64,000 nucleotides of DNA from Geodermatophilus marinus (GCF_003428645.1 NZ_QVQH01000009.1:1-64000); one strand, 5' to 3'; counted from the stretch's first letter, positions 18,550 to 26,465 are shown. Notes: generated by a model from the sequence alone, not told the origin. Program-made: numbers and translations.

Positions 18550-19176
18550 TCAATCCTCCCCCGCGTCGGGCCCGCTGCCGGGGTCGCGGGCCAGCAGCCA
18601 CGTCGCGCCCCCGAGCAGCAACCCGGCGACGACCGAGAGGACGACGACCGCCGGGATGCCGAGATCCACCCACCGCTCGAGCAGCAGCCGGGTCTGCGAC
18701 GTCGGGTCGGCCAGCACGACCCCCACGAAGACCGCCACCAGCAGGCCCGCCGCCACCGCGAACACGTGCGAGAACGGGCCGGTCCAGCCGGTGCGCTGCC
18801 GCACCGCCCGGGCGGCCTTGACGATGCGCCCGGCCCGCAGCACCCGCAGCGCGCCGACCGTGCGGGCCAGGCGGAGCACCTGCACCGGGCCGAGGGCGAA
18901 GACGACGGCGAGGACGACCAGCAGGGTCATGCCGATGAGGCCGAGGTGCCCGCGGATCCACGCGCGCCGGTCCCCGGTGACGGCGAACAGCACCACGGTC
19001 TCGGCCACCAGGACCACGCCGCTGGCGACGTCGACGACCCGGCCGGCCGTTCCCCAGACGCCCTCGGCGATGGAGAGGAACATCGCCGGGACCGACGCGA
19101 GCGCCGCGACGAGCACCGGCAGGGCCAGCCGGTCCTGCCACCGCTGCTCGCGGCTCCTCACGCCGGGCACGCTCAC
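18550..19176 (-). CDS. Voltage-sensor-like membrane protein without a pore filter
   Basis: 208 residues. Three hydrophobic helices (about 17-39, 47-68, 77-96) lead to an S4-like amphipathic helix with basic residues spaced roughly every three or four positions (VLRLARTVGALRVLRAG, then RIVKAARAVRQR). Two more helices follow (about 134-156 and 172-197). This is the layout of a voltage-gated cation channel, but the link between the last two helices is short (LADPTSQTRLLLERWVD) and lacks a potassium selectivity filter such as TVGYG. It may be a stand-alone voltage sensor or a degenerate channel. No partner gene adjacent. Confidence 0.68.
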   Translation of the reverse strand: MSVPGVRSREQRWQDRLALPVLVAALASVPAMFLSIAEGVWGTAGRVVDVASGVVLVAETVVLFAVTGDRRAWIRGHLGLIGMTLLVVLAVVFALGPVQVLRLARTVGALRVLRAGRIVKAARAVRQRTGWTGPFSHVFAVAAGLLVAVFVGVVLADPTSQTRLLLERWVDLGIPAVVVLSVVAGLLLGGATWLLARDPGSGPDAGED

Positions 19177-19188
19177 GCTCCCGGACGC

Positions 19189-19223
19189 GCCGCGGCCCCC
19201 GCCACCGGGGCGGGGGCCGCGGC
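19189..19223. terminator. Strong hairpin after the first small basic gene
   Basis: A 12-base perfect stem (GCCGCGGCCCCC at 19189-19200 with its complement at 19212-19223) and an 11-base loop. It lies directly past the stop of the gene at 19235-19390 and before the start of the next minus-strand gene. There is no clear U-tract, as usual in high-GC actinobacteria. Confidence 0.7.
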
Positions 19224-19234
19224 GGGGTCGGCGC

Positions 19235-19390
19235 TCAGCCGCGACCGCGGCCGCGGGGGGCGCCCCCCTTGCCCTTGTTGCCCAGGTTCGAGACCAGCTT
19301 CTTGATCTTCGCCTGGTTCTGCGGCTTGCTGGCCTCGTCGATCGCCTTCTTGGCGATCCCCGCCTTGCCGAGCTTGCTCAGCAGTCCCAT
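19235..19390 (-). CDS. Small basic protein with EASKPxNQAKIKK motif (copy 1)
   Basis: 51 residues. Start ATG 19390 is preceded by GAGGAGG. The protein is lysine-rich: a short hydrophobic/amphipathic N terminus (MGLLSKLGKAGIAKKAID), the motif EASKPQNQAKIKKLV and a glycine/arginine tail. The next gene upstream (19610-19771) encodes a paralogue with the same motif. The family is not recognised. The basic tail suggests nucleic-acid binding or membrane association, but this is only inference. Confidence 0.72.
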   Translation of the reverse strand: MGLLSKLGKAGIAKKAIDEASKPQNQAKIKKLVSNLGNKGKGGAPRGRGRG

Positions 19391-19514
19391 GACCGCCTCC
19401 TCGTGGATCGGGTGCACCGGTCCCCGGAGGGGTGCCCGCAGGACCCGCCGTCAACCGTGCCGTGCGTTACCGGGATGCGTCGGTCCTCGGACGGCGGGGT
19501 GCCGGGCCGCACGC

Positions 19515-19551
19515 GACCGCGCCCCCGGCCGAGGGGGCCGGGGGCGCGGTC
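19515..19551. terminator. 16-base-pair hairpin between the twin small genes
   Basis: A perfect 16-base stem (GACCGCGCCCCCGGCC at 19515-19530, complement at 19536-19551) with a 5-base loop GAGGG. It lies 58 bases past the stop of the gene at 19610-19771 and upstream of its paralogue, so each twin appears to be its own transcription unit. Confidence 0.8.
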
Positions 19552-19609
19552 GCCCCGCGGGTCCGGCGGGTGCCGGCGCGTGGGGGGCTGCGGTCCGGGG
19601 ACCGCGGGT

Positions 19610-19771
19610 TCAGTGGGCGCGCCCGTAGCCGCCGCCGCGGTTGCCCTTCTGCTTGTTCTGGAAGTCCGCGATGAACTTCTTGATCTTCGCCTGGTTGTGC
19701 GGCTTGCTGGCCTCCTGGATCACCTTCGCGGCGATCCCGGACGCCAGCACCTTGCGCAGCATGCCGGCCAT
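19610..19771 (-). CDS. Small basic protein with EASKPxNQAKIKK motif (copy 2)
   Basis: 53 residues. ATG 19771 follows GGGAGG. The core EASKPHNQAKIKKFIADF matches the neighbour's EASKPQNQAKIKKLVSNL almost exactly, while the N terminus (MAGMLRKVLASGIAAKVIQ) and the glycine-rich tail (QKGNRGGGYGRAH) are diverged. Conservation of the centre with drifted ends shows an old duplication kept under selection. Function unknown. The gene is divergent from the riboswitch-controlled NlpC/P60 gene. Confidence 0.75.
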   Translation of the reverse strand: MAGMLRKVLASGIAAKVIQEASKPHNQAKIKKFIADFQNKQKGNRGGGYGRAH

Positions 19772-20077
19772 CTCTGCCTCCCTGGGGTCGGAGTCTGTTG
19801 GGGAGTTGGTGCCCGGGGAACGTCCTGGCCACACCCCCGGGTTCCCGCGCACGACGTCGTCCGCCGGTCACGCTGCGTCCGGGCTCGCCGCGCATGCCAG
19901 AATTCGTCGGAGCCACCGCGCATGGACCCCGCACCACCGGTCCGGACGCGCGTCCGGCCGTCGTCGCAGGTCAGGAGGACGAGCCGGGGCCCGACCCCCT
20001 CCCGGCGCCCCCCGCACGCCCGTCGGGCGGGGGGCTGCGGCGCCCCCTAGCGTCTGTCGCGGCCCGGACGGGATCGG

Positions 20078-20242
20078 TTCGTCACCACCCGGTGGCACCC
20101 GCCGGACCACCGCCGAACAGGCCCCGGCACGACCGCCGGGGCAGGGCCGGGGACCCACCGCACGTCTGGGGTGAAGCGCGCGTGCCGCGCCGGGCGACTC
20201 CTCCGTCCGAACCCGTCAGCTAACCCGGTAGGCGGTCTCGTG
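20078..20242 (+). ncRNA. ydaO/yuaA-type cyclic di-AMP riboswitch
   Basis: The leader of the NlpC/P60 gene carries the conserved blocks of the actinobacterial ydaO aptamer in order: CACCACCCGGTGG and CGCCGAAC near the 5' side, GGGGACCCACCG and TGGGGTGAAGCGCG in the middle, then TCCGTCCGAACCCGTCAGCT, AACCCGGTAGGCGG close to the end. In actinobacteria this riboswitch typically controls cell-wall hydrolases and resuscitation factors and shuts expression when c-di-AMP is bound. Ends are approximate. The ATG of the controlled gene is 23 bases downstream. Confidence 0.88.
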
Positions 20243-20264
20243 GAGAACAGGAGACCCGTCGTCC

Positions 20265-20783
20265 ATGACGACTGCCCGCACCACCCTCGCTCGCCGCTCG
20301 TTCCGCACCGTCGCCGTCGCCGCCGTCGCGGGCGCCGGCATCGCCCTCTCCCCGCTGCCGGCAACGGCGAGCACCGGCGGCACCACCGTCGCCGCCGTCG
20401 CCCCGGTCGCCGCGGCGGCCCCCGCCCCCACCGGCGCCGCCCAGGTCGCCGTCGACACGGCCCTGGCCCAGATCGGCGACATGTACGTCTGGGGCGGGTC
20501 CGGCCCGGACGTGTTCGACTGCTCGGGTCTGACGCAGTACGCCTACGCCGCCGCCGGCATCTCGCTGCCGCACTCCTCGCGGATGCAGTCGACGACGGGC
20601 GCCCCGGTCGCCAAGTCCGACCTGCAGCCGGGTGACCTGGTGTTCTTCTACAGCCCGGTCAGCCACGTCGGCATGTACATCGGCAACGGCCAGATGGTCC
20701 ACGCCTCGACCGCCGGCAAGCCGGTCGCCGTGGTCAACCTCGACTCGATGCCGAGCTACGCCGGCGCCCGCCGGGTGGCCTGA
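20265..20783 (+). CDS. Secreted NlpC/P60 peptidoglycan endopeptidase
   Basis: 172 residues. An N-terminal signal peptide (basic MTTARTTLARRSFR, hydrophobic core, cleavage near ATAST) leads to an Ala/Pro linker and a C-terminal NlpC/P60 domain (about 58-172). The catalytic cysteine is in DVFDCSGLTQYAY, the histidine in SHVGMYIGNG, and the third polar residue is the histidine in MVHAST. Such enzymes cut D-Glu to meso-diaminopimelate bonds in peptidoglycan stems. Control by the upstream c-di-AMP riboswitch fits a role in wall remodelling. A hairpin follows the stop. Confidence 0.93.
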   Translation: MTTARTTLARRSFRTVAVAAVAGAGIALSPLPATASTGGTTVAAVAPVAAAAPAPTGAAQVAVDTALAQIGDMYVWGGSGPDVFDCSGLTQYAYAAAGISLPHSSRMQSTTGAPVAKSDLQPGDLVFFYSPVSHVGMYIGNGQMVHASTAGKPVAVVNLDSMPSYAGARRVA

Positions 20784-20797
20784 CACCGCACCCCGCA

Positions 20798-20841
20798 CGC
20801 CGCCGCCTCCCCGTGCCCCGGGCACGCGGGAGGCGGCGGCG
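20798..20841. terminator. GC-rich hairpin after the NlpC/P60 gene
   Basis: The arms CGCCGCCTCCCCGTGCC (20801-20817) and its complement (20821-20838, one extra base) pair over about 17-20 positions with a 3-base loop. It starts 15 bases past the stop of the hydrolase gene and also faces the 3' end of the convergent nagA gene, so it may end both transcripts. Confidence 0.75.
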
Positions 20842-20895
20842 CGGCGTGGGCGGGGACCCTGCCGGCACGGGGGCGGCAGGGCACCTCCGCCGGCG

Positions 20896-22032
20896 TCAGG
20901 ACGGCGGGCGCACCCACTGCCCCGCCCGCAGGACGCCCCGCACGTCGACGCCCCCGTCGAGCAGCACCACGTCGGCCCGCCGCCCGGCCTCCAGGGCGCC
21001 GACGTCGACCAGGCCCAGTGCCGCGGCCGGGGTCGTCGCGCACACCCGCGCGGCGTCGGCCACGGGCAGGCCCAGATCGGTCACCGCGCGCCGGAAGAGC
21101 GCCGCCGCGGTCGCCGTCCCCCCGGCCAGCGCGCCGCCCGCGGCCAGCCGCGCCTGCCCGGCGCGCACCGTCACCGCCAGGCCGCCGAGCGCGTAGGACC
21201 CGTCGGGCATGCCGGCCGCGGCCACGGCGTCGCTGACCAGCGCGACCCGGCCCGGCCCCGCGGCGGCCAGCACGTGCCGCTCCCACGCCGGGTGCAGGTG
21301 CACCCCGTCGGCGATCAGCTCCACGGTCACCCGCTCGTCGGCCAGCAGCGCCAGCACCGGGCCGGGTTCCCGGCCGGCCGGCGCGGGCATCGCGTTGAGC
21401 AGGTGCGTGGCCACCCGGGCCCCGGCGTCCACCGCGGCCCGCACCGCGGCGAACCCGGCGTCGGTGTGCCCGACCGCCGGCACCACCCCCGCGTCGGCGA
21501 GCCGGCGCACCGCGTCGAGCCCCCCGGGGAGCTCCGGCGCGACGGTCACCATCCGCACGCACCCGGCACCGGCCACCCGGGCGACCTCCCCGGGTGTGGG
21601 CGGGCGCAGGGCGGCGGGGTCGTGCGCCCCGCAGCGGCCCGGCGCCAGCCACGGTCCCTCCAGGTGCACCCCGGCCAGCTCCCCGTCCTGCACCAGCCCG
21701 GCCAGCTCGCCGAGCGCGCGGTCCAGCGCGGCGGGCGGCAGGGAGACCAGCGAGGCCAGGGCGGTCGTCGTCCCCCGGGCACGGTGCACGGCGAGCGCGG
21801 TGCGGGCGTCCTCCGCCCCGCCGTCGTAGGCCGCCCCGCCGGCGCCGTGCTGGTGGACGTCGACGAACCCGGGCACCAGCGTGCGCCCGGCGCAGTCGAG
21901 GACGCGCTCCGCGGCCGGGGCCGGGCCGGTGCCGACCCCGGTGAGCCGGTCGCCGGTGACGTGCACCCAGCCGCCGGCGAGGACGCCGGCGGGCGTGGCG
22001 ACGTCCCCACCGGTCAGCAGCAGCGAACCCAT
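20896..22032 (-). CDS. nagA: N-acetylglucosamine-6-phosphate deacetylase
   Basis: 378 residues of the NagA amidohydrolase family. Metal and substrate residues are visible: VDVHQHGAGG, the catalytic-site Glu in GVHLEGPWLA, His in VGHTDAG, THLLNAM, and LVSDAVAAAG with the general-base Asp. It removes acetate from GlcNAc-6-P in amino-sugar recycling. ATG 22032 gives the usual MGSLLLTGG start. It is divergent (66 bases) from a SIS-domain gene that likely performs the next step, so both probably share a regulatory region. Confidence 0.92.
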   Translation of the reverse strand: MGSLLLTGGDVATPAGVLAGGWVHVTGDRLTGVGTGPAPAAERVLDCAGRTLVPGFVDVHQHGAGGAAYDGGAEDARTALAVHRARGTTTALASLVSLPPAALDRALGELAGLVQDGELAGVHLEGPWLAPGRCGAHDPAALRPPTPGEVARVAGAGCVRMVTVAPELPGGLDAVRRLADAGVVPAVGHTDAGFAAVRAAVDAGARVATHLLNAMPAPAGREPGPVLALLADERVTVELIADGVHLHPAWERHVLAAAGPGRVALVSDAVAAAGMPDGSYALGGLAVTVRAGQARLAAGGALAGGTATAAALFRRAVTDLGLPVADAARVCATTPAAALGLVDVGALEAGRRADVVLLDGGVDVRGVLRAGQWVRPPS

Positions 22033-22098
22033 GGGTGCCTCCGTCGCGCCGGCGCTCGACCGGCGGCTCCGGTCCGGCGTCCCCCTAGCCTGGCCGAC

Positions 22099-23148
22099 GT
22101 GGGGGAGACGGCACCGGAACCGGGCGCGCTGATGGCCGCCGAGATCGCCGAGCAGCCGCAGGTGTGGGCGCGCCTGCTGCAGGAGGGTGGCGGGGCGGTC
22201 GCCGGGGTGGCGGCCGCGGTGCGGGCCCGGCGGCCGCGCTTCGTGCTGCTCGTCGCGCGCGGGACGTCCGACCACGCCGCGCTCTACGCCAAGTACCTGG
22301 TCGAGGTGCGGCTCGGCCTGCCGGCCGGGCTGGCCTCGCCCTCCACGGTCACCGCCTACGGCGCGCGGCCGGACCTCTCCGACGTCCTGCTGGTGGCGGT
22401 CAGCCAGTCCGGCGGGTCACCGGACCTGGTGCGCTACGTCGAGGTCGGCCGGCAGCGCGGCGCGACGACGGTCGCGGTGACCAACGCGGCGTCGTCCTCC
22501 CTGGCGCAGGCGGCGGAGTTCTCCGTGGACGTGCTCGCCGGGCCGGAGCGGGCGGTGGCGGCGACGAAGAGCTACACCGCCCAGCTCCTGGCCCTGCTGC
22601 TGCTCGTGGAGGGGCTCCGCGGGGACGTCCCCGACCTCCGCGGGCTGCCGGGGTGGGGCGCCGAGGTGCTCGCGCTGGAGCCGGTCGTGGCCCGGGCCGC
22701 CGAGCGGCTGCGGTACGCGCAGCGGCTGGTGGTGACCGGGCGCGGGTACGCCTACCCGACCGCCCGGGAGGCCGCGCTCAAGCTCATGGAGACCTGCTAC
22801 GTCTCCGCGCACGCGTACTCCGGCGCCGACCTGCTGCACGGCCCCCTGGCGATGGTCGACGCGACCGTGCCCGTGCTGGCCGTGGCCCCCTCGGGAACCG
22901 CCGGCGAGGCGATCACCCCGATCCTCCCCCGGCTGCGGGAGACCGGGGCGGACGTGCTGACCGTCGGGTCGGAGGAGGCCGCGCTCGGCGCGAACGCCGG
23001 CCTGGTGCTGCCGGACGGCGTTCCCGAGGTCGCCTCGCCGCTGCTGGAGATCCTGCCGTTCCAGCTGCTCGCGCTGCACCTGGCGCGGCTGCGGGGCGGC
23101 GATCCGGACTCCCCGCGCGGCCTCCGCAAGGTCACCGAGACCCTGTGA
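22099..23148 (+). CDS. SIS-domain sugar isomerase/deaminase (GlmS C-terminal-like)
   Basis: 349 residues with two SIS domains, like the isomerase half of glucosamine-6-phosphate synthase. Motifs are MAAEIAEQPQVW, the first SIS site VARGTSDHAALYAKYL, SQSGGSPDL, and the second site VTGRGYAYPTAREAALKL with CYVSAHAYSGADLLHGP. Stand-alone proteins of this type act as NagB-II-like glucosamine-6-phosphate deaminases or related aldose/ketose deaminases. GTG 22099 is chosen because family members carry about ten residues before the MAxEIAEQP motif; ATG 22132 is the alternative. A long palindrome starts 5 bases past the stop. Confidence 0.87.
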   Translation: MGETAPEPGALMAAEIAEQPQVWARLLQEGGGAVAGVAAAVRARRPRFVLLVARGTSDHAALYAKYLVEVRLGLPAGLASPSTVTAYGARPDLSDVLLVAVSQSGGSPDLVRYVEVGRQRGATTVAVTNAASSSLAQAAEFSVDVLAGPERAVAATKSYTAQLLALLLLVEGLRGDVPDLRGLPGWGAEVLALEPVVARAAERLRYAQRLVVTGRGYAYPTAREAALKLMETCYVSAHAYSGADLLHGPLAMVDATVPVLAVAPSGTAGEAITPILPRLRETGADVLTVGSEEAALGANAGLVLPDGVPEVASPLLEILPFQLLALHLARLRGGDPDSPRGLRKVTETL

Positions 23149-23152
23149 CGTC

Positions 23153-23186
23153 CGGCCGGGGCGTTCCCGCGGGAACGCCCCGGCCG
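23153..23186. terminator. 34-base perfect palindrome, GTTCCCGCGGGAAC family, copy 3
   Basis: Perfect 17-base arms without a spacer (left arm CGGCCGGGGCGTTCCCG) starting 5 bases after the stop of the SIS-domain gene. It shares the 14-base core with the two palindromes at 13431 and 13475. Its tight position at a gene end makes termination the likeliest role. Confidence 0.85.
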
Positions 23187-23341
23187 ATGGACCTGCGCCT
23201 TCTGTCGGTGGGGCCGGGCCCCCTTCGCCGCCGGGCGGCTGTCGGACGCCGAGGTGCGCGCGCTGACCCGCATCGCCACGCCCGACGGCGAGGCCGAGCT
23301 GGTCGAGCCGGCACAGCGACGCCCGCCACCGGCACCTCGGC

Positions 23342-24535
23342 TCAGCCGGACGCGGCCTGCCGGAGCCGGGCGGCCCGCCGGGTGAGGTGGTCGCGCTCGG
23401 CGAGGTTCGTCGCGGCCCGCGCCGCCGCGGCGTACAGGTCCGCGGCCTCCGCGAGCTGCCCGGCCCGCTCGTGCAGGTAGGCCGCGGCCGCGGTGCGGCG
23501 CGGGAGGCGCGGGTCGACCTCGGCCAGGGCAGCCAGCCCGGCCGGCGCGCCGTCCGCCTCCCCCACTGCCACGGCCCGGTTCAGCCGGGCCACCTCCGAG
23601 CCGGTGAGGGCCACCAGCTCGTCGTACCACTCCACGATCTGCACCCAGTCGGTCTCCTCGAACCGCCGGGCGTCGTCGTGCAGGGCGGCGATCGCCGCCT
23701 GCGCCTGGTATTCGCCGAGCCGGTCCCGGGCGAGCGCGCCCTGCAGGATCTCCACCCCCTCGGCGATCAGCGCGGTGTCCCACAGCGACCGGTCCTGCTC
23801 GGCGAGCGGGACCAGCCGGCCGGCGGGGTCGGTGCGTGCGGCCCGGCGCGCGTGGTGCAGCAGCATGAGCGCGAGCAGGCCGGCGACCTCCGGCTCGTCG
23901 GCGGCCGCCGCCAGCTGCCGGGTCACCCGGATCGCCTCGGTGGCGAGGTCGACCTCGCCGGAGTGGCCCTCGTTGTAGATCAGGTAGAGCACCCGCAGCA
24001 CCGTCGCCAGGTCACCCGGCCGGTCCAGCGGCACCTCGGCGATGCGCCGCTTGGCCCGGCTGATCCGCTGGGCCATCGTCGCCTCGGGCACGAGGTAGGC
24101 CTCGGCGATCTGCCGGGTGGTGAGCCCGCCGACGGCCCGCAGCGTGAGCGCCACCGCCGACGCCGGTGCCAGCGACGGGTGCGCGCACAGGGCGTACAGC
24201 TGCAGGGTGTCGTCGGCGGCCGGCACCGGGCCCGGCGACGGCTGCAGGTCGTAGGCCACCTCCCGGCCCGAGCGGGCCCGCTCGGAGCGGCGGTGGTCGA
24301 GGTACCGGCGCCACGCGACGGTGACCAGCCACCCCTTCGGGTCCCGCGGCGGGTCCGCCGGCCACGTCCCGAGCGCCTTGAGCAGCGCCTCCTGGACGGC
24401 GTCCTCGGCCGACGCGAAGTCCGCTCCACGCCGGACGAGGACGCCGATCACCTCGGGGATCAGCTCCCGGAGCCGTGCCCCGTCCACGCCGGGGACCGCG
24501 CCCGTGCCCGGTGCCCGGTGCCGCCGCCGGGTCAC
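23342..24535 (-). CDS. ECF sigma factor with C-terminal TPR-like extension (ECF42-like)
   Basis: 397 residues. The sigma-2 region is FASAEDAVQEALLKALGTWP with DPKGWLVTVAWRRYLDHRR; sigma-4 is LTLRAVGGLTTRQIAEAYLV with TMAQRISRAKRRIAE. A long helical C-terminal part (about 200-397) contains GVLYLIYNEGHSG-type sequence (here VLYLIYNEGHSG) and TPR-like helices, typical of the ECF42 group. GTG 24535 overlaps the stop of the DGPF-protein gene (GTGA), so the two are translationally coupled; ECF42 factors are characteristically linked to DGPF proteins. No anti-sigma factor is present, again as in ECF42, where the C-terminal extension is thought to control activity. Confidence 0.9.
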   Translation of the reverse strand: MTRRRHRAPGTGAVPGVDGARLRELIPEVIGVLVRRGADFASAEDAVQEALLKALGTWPADPPRDPKGWLVTVAWRRYLDHRRSERARSGREVAYDLQPSPGPVPAADDTLQLYALCAHPSLAPASAVALTLRAVGGLTTRQIAEAYLVPEATMAQRISRAKRRIAEVPLDRPGDLATVLRVLYLIYNEGHSGEVDLATEAIRVTRQLAAAADEPEVAGLLALMLLHHARRAARTDPAGRLVPLAEQDRSLWDTALIAEGVEILQGALARDRLGEYQAQAAIAALHDDARRFEETDWVQIVEWYDELVALTGSEVARLNRAVAVGEADGAPAGLAALAEVDPRLPRRTAAAAYLHERAGQLAEAADLYAAAARAATNLAERDHLTRRAARLRQAASG

Positions 24536-24939
24536 TCGGTGACCGTGGGCGGGGCACCGAGGAAGGGCCGCACCTCCAGCCACTCGTGGATCGGCTTCCC
24601 GCCGGCGCCGGGCGCGGCCGACAGCTCCCCGGCCAGCTCGACGGCGCGCTCCCAGGAGTCGACGTCGATGACCATCCAGCCGGCGATCAGGTCCTTGGTC
24701 TCGGCGAACGGCCCGTCGGTGACCGGCGGCCGCCCCTCGCCGTCGGACCGCACCCACGCGCCCTCGGGCGCCAGCGCCTGCCCGTCGACGTACTCGCCGG
24801 ACTCCCCGAGCCGCGTCGCGAAGCCCTGCATGTAGGCCACGTGGGCGTCGATCTCCTCGGGGGTCCACCGGTCCATCGGCACGTCGTTCACCGATGACGG
24901 CGCGCCCCGGTAGTGCTTGAGCAGCAGGTACTTGGCCAT
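24532..24939 (-). CDS. YCII-related DGPF-motif protein
   Basis: 135 residues of the YCII-related family, with the hallmark VTDGPFAETKDLIAGW. The N terminus MAKYLLLKHYRG and the closing PIHEWLEVRPF are standard. Function is unknown; these proteins are genomic partners of ECF42 sigma factors and often their main targets. ATG 24939 has an AG-rich GGGAGAT stretch just upstream. The stop overlaps the sigma-factor start. Confidence 0.9.
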   Translation of the reverse strand: MAKYLLLKHYRGAPSSVNDVPMDRWTPEEIDAHVAYMQGFATRLGESGEYVDGQALAPEGAWVRSDGEGRPPVTDGPFAETKDLIAGWMVIDVDSWERAVELAGELSAAPGAGGKPIHEWLEVRPFLGAPPTVTE

Positions 24940-25029
24940 GGGATCTCCCTCGTCGGTGCGGCCCATCCTGGCCGCCTCACCCCGGGGACGGAGCCGGCCG
25001 CGCGTTCTCGACATCCCCCGGGCAGCGGA

Positions 25030-25818
25030 TCAGGCCGGCGCCCGGCGGCGGTGGAGCCGGGCCGGCCGCCCGGCCAGCCGGCGCACCGACTGCCCCGTCG
25101 GCTCGACGTGCCGGGCGATGCGCAGCCGGAAGGCGTCCTCGGTCGAGTCGAAGTGCCCGGCGACGGCGTCGTGCACGACGAACAGCTCGTGCAGGGTGAA
25201 GGTGTCCGGCAGCAGCCCGCCCGGGTCGGCGGCCTCGGCGTACTCCCGGCGGGCCCGCTCGAGCGCCGCCGCCAGGACCTCCGGTCGCGCGGCGCCCGCC
25301 CCGCCGACCGGGGCCAGCCGCAGCCGCCCGCCGCTCCCCTCCACCACGGGCGCCACCCGCTCGTGGGGCACCCACACCAGGTGCGGGACGCCGAGCACGC
25401 CGTCCGGCCCCTGCAGGACGGGCAGCTGGCGCGGCCGGACGTCGTCCCTGGGCACGCCGGCCTCGGCCAGGGAGCGGGCCGCCGCCCGCGCCAGCGGCTC
25501 ACCCTCGGCGAGCAGCGTCGCCGGCAGCACCCACCCGCCCTGCGCCGATCGGACCTGCAGGACGGCGAGCTCGCCGAGCCGGTCCCCGGGACCGGCGACG
25601 TCGGGCGGCAGCACGGTGAGGACGGCGGTGTCGACGGCGACCAGCGGCCGGGCGGGCCCGGGTCCGGCCGCCCGCGCCCCCGCCGCCCCGCGGTCGCGCT
25701 TCCCGGCCGGCACCCCGGCCGCGACGGTGCCCTTCTTCCGGGGGCGCTTCGGCGCATCCCTCTCGGCGCCCTTCCTGGCACCCTTCTTCGCGTCCTTCTT
25801 CGCGTCCTTCTTCGCCAC
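25030..25818 (-). CDS. NrtR-like protein with degenerate Nudix box
   Basis: 262 residues. The N terminus is a lysine-rich tail (MAKKDAKKDAKKGARKG then ERDAPKRPRKKG). A Nudix-fold region follows (about 55-170), but the Nudix box is degenerate: GEPLARAAARSLAEAGV has RSLAEA where REUxEE is needed, so hydrolysis is unlikely. The C-terminal part (FTLHELFVVHDAVAGH to LAGRPARLHRR) matches the winged-helix domain of NrtR-type regulators. It may be an ADP-ribose- or nucleotide-sensing transcription regulator. No NAD-synthesis operon is in the window to show its targets. Confidence 0.75.
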   Translation of the reverse strand: MAKKDAKKDAKKGARKGAERDAPKRPRKKGTVAAGVPAGKRDRGAAGARAAGPGPARPLVAVDTAVLTVLPPDVAGPGDRLGELAVLQVRSAQGGWVLPATLLAEGEPLARAAARSLAEAGVPRDDVRPRQLPVLQGPDGVLGVPHLVWVPHERVAPVVEGSGGRLRLAPVGGAGAARPEVLAAALERARREYAEAADPGGLLPDTFTLHELFVVHDAVAGHFDSTEDAFRLRIARHVEPTGQSVRRLAGRPARLHRRRAPA

Positions 25819-25877
25819 GAGGGCACCCTAGGGATGGCGAGCGGTACTCGGGAACCCGTCGTCGCTACGGTGGACCG

Positions 25878-26465
25878 GTGCGTTCAGCCCTGACGACCGA
25901 CCAGGTCGAGGAACTCGAGCTCGGCGCCCGGACCCCGGAGCAGCGGCGCGCCGCGTCGGCCCGGCTCGAGCAGTGGGCCGACGACCCCCACCCGGAGGAC
26001 GACCTGTCGCCGGCCGCCCTGCTGGTGCAGGCCGGGGAGCTGCGCGGGATGGCCGGGGACGCGGAGGCCGCGCTGGCGTTGTTCGAGCGGGCGGTGGCGG
26101 CGGAGGGCGAGGTCGTCCCGGACGTCCGGACGGCGCTGCACCACGGGCTGGTCCGGGTCGGCCGGCTCGACGAGGCCCGGCGGCTGACCGAGGAGGTGCG
26201 CCGCTCCCGCCCGCGGGACGCCGACGTGTACGCCCTCATCGGCGAGGACTACGAGGAGGTCGGCGACCTCGCCGAGGCCAACCGGTGGCTGAACCTGGCC
26301 CTGCAGCGGCTGCTCGCGCAGACCGACGACCCGCTCGGCGAGGCGCCCGGCATGGTCGCGGCGATGGTGCTCGTGGCCCGCCGCCGGGTGCGGGAGCGGC
26401 TCGGCTTCCCGCCCGACGAGTTCGACCTGGGGCTCTCCCGCGTGCAGGAGACCGACGGGCCGTGA
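25878..26465 (+). CDS. TPR-type helical protein
   Basis: 195 residues. Helical repeats typical of TPR proteins are seen: LVQAGELRGMAGDAEAALAL, RTALHHGLVRVGRLDEARRL and DVYALIGEDYEEVGDLAEAN. There is no signal peptide or membrane helix. GTG 25878 starts the gene, and its stop overlaps the next start (GTGA at 26462-26465), which couples it to the ADP-ribosylglycohydrolase/phosphatase fusion. A scaffold or adaptor role for that protein is inferred. Confidence 0.78.
   Translation: MRSALTTDQVEELELGARTPEQRRAASARLEQWADDPHPEDDLSPAALLVQAGELRGMAGDAEAALALFERAVAAEGEVVPDVRTALHHGLVRVGRLDEARRLTEEVRRSRPRDADVYALIGEDYEEVGDLAEANRWLNLALQRLLAQTDDPLGEAPGMVAAMVLVARRRVRERLGFPPDEFDLGLSRVQETDGP

Noticed and set aside
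23187-23341. Possible coding remnant (frame with APFAAGRLSDAEVRALTRIA)
   Set aside because: Too short, no start, no family match; it may be a scrap of a lost gene but the support is too thin to annotate.
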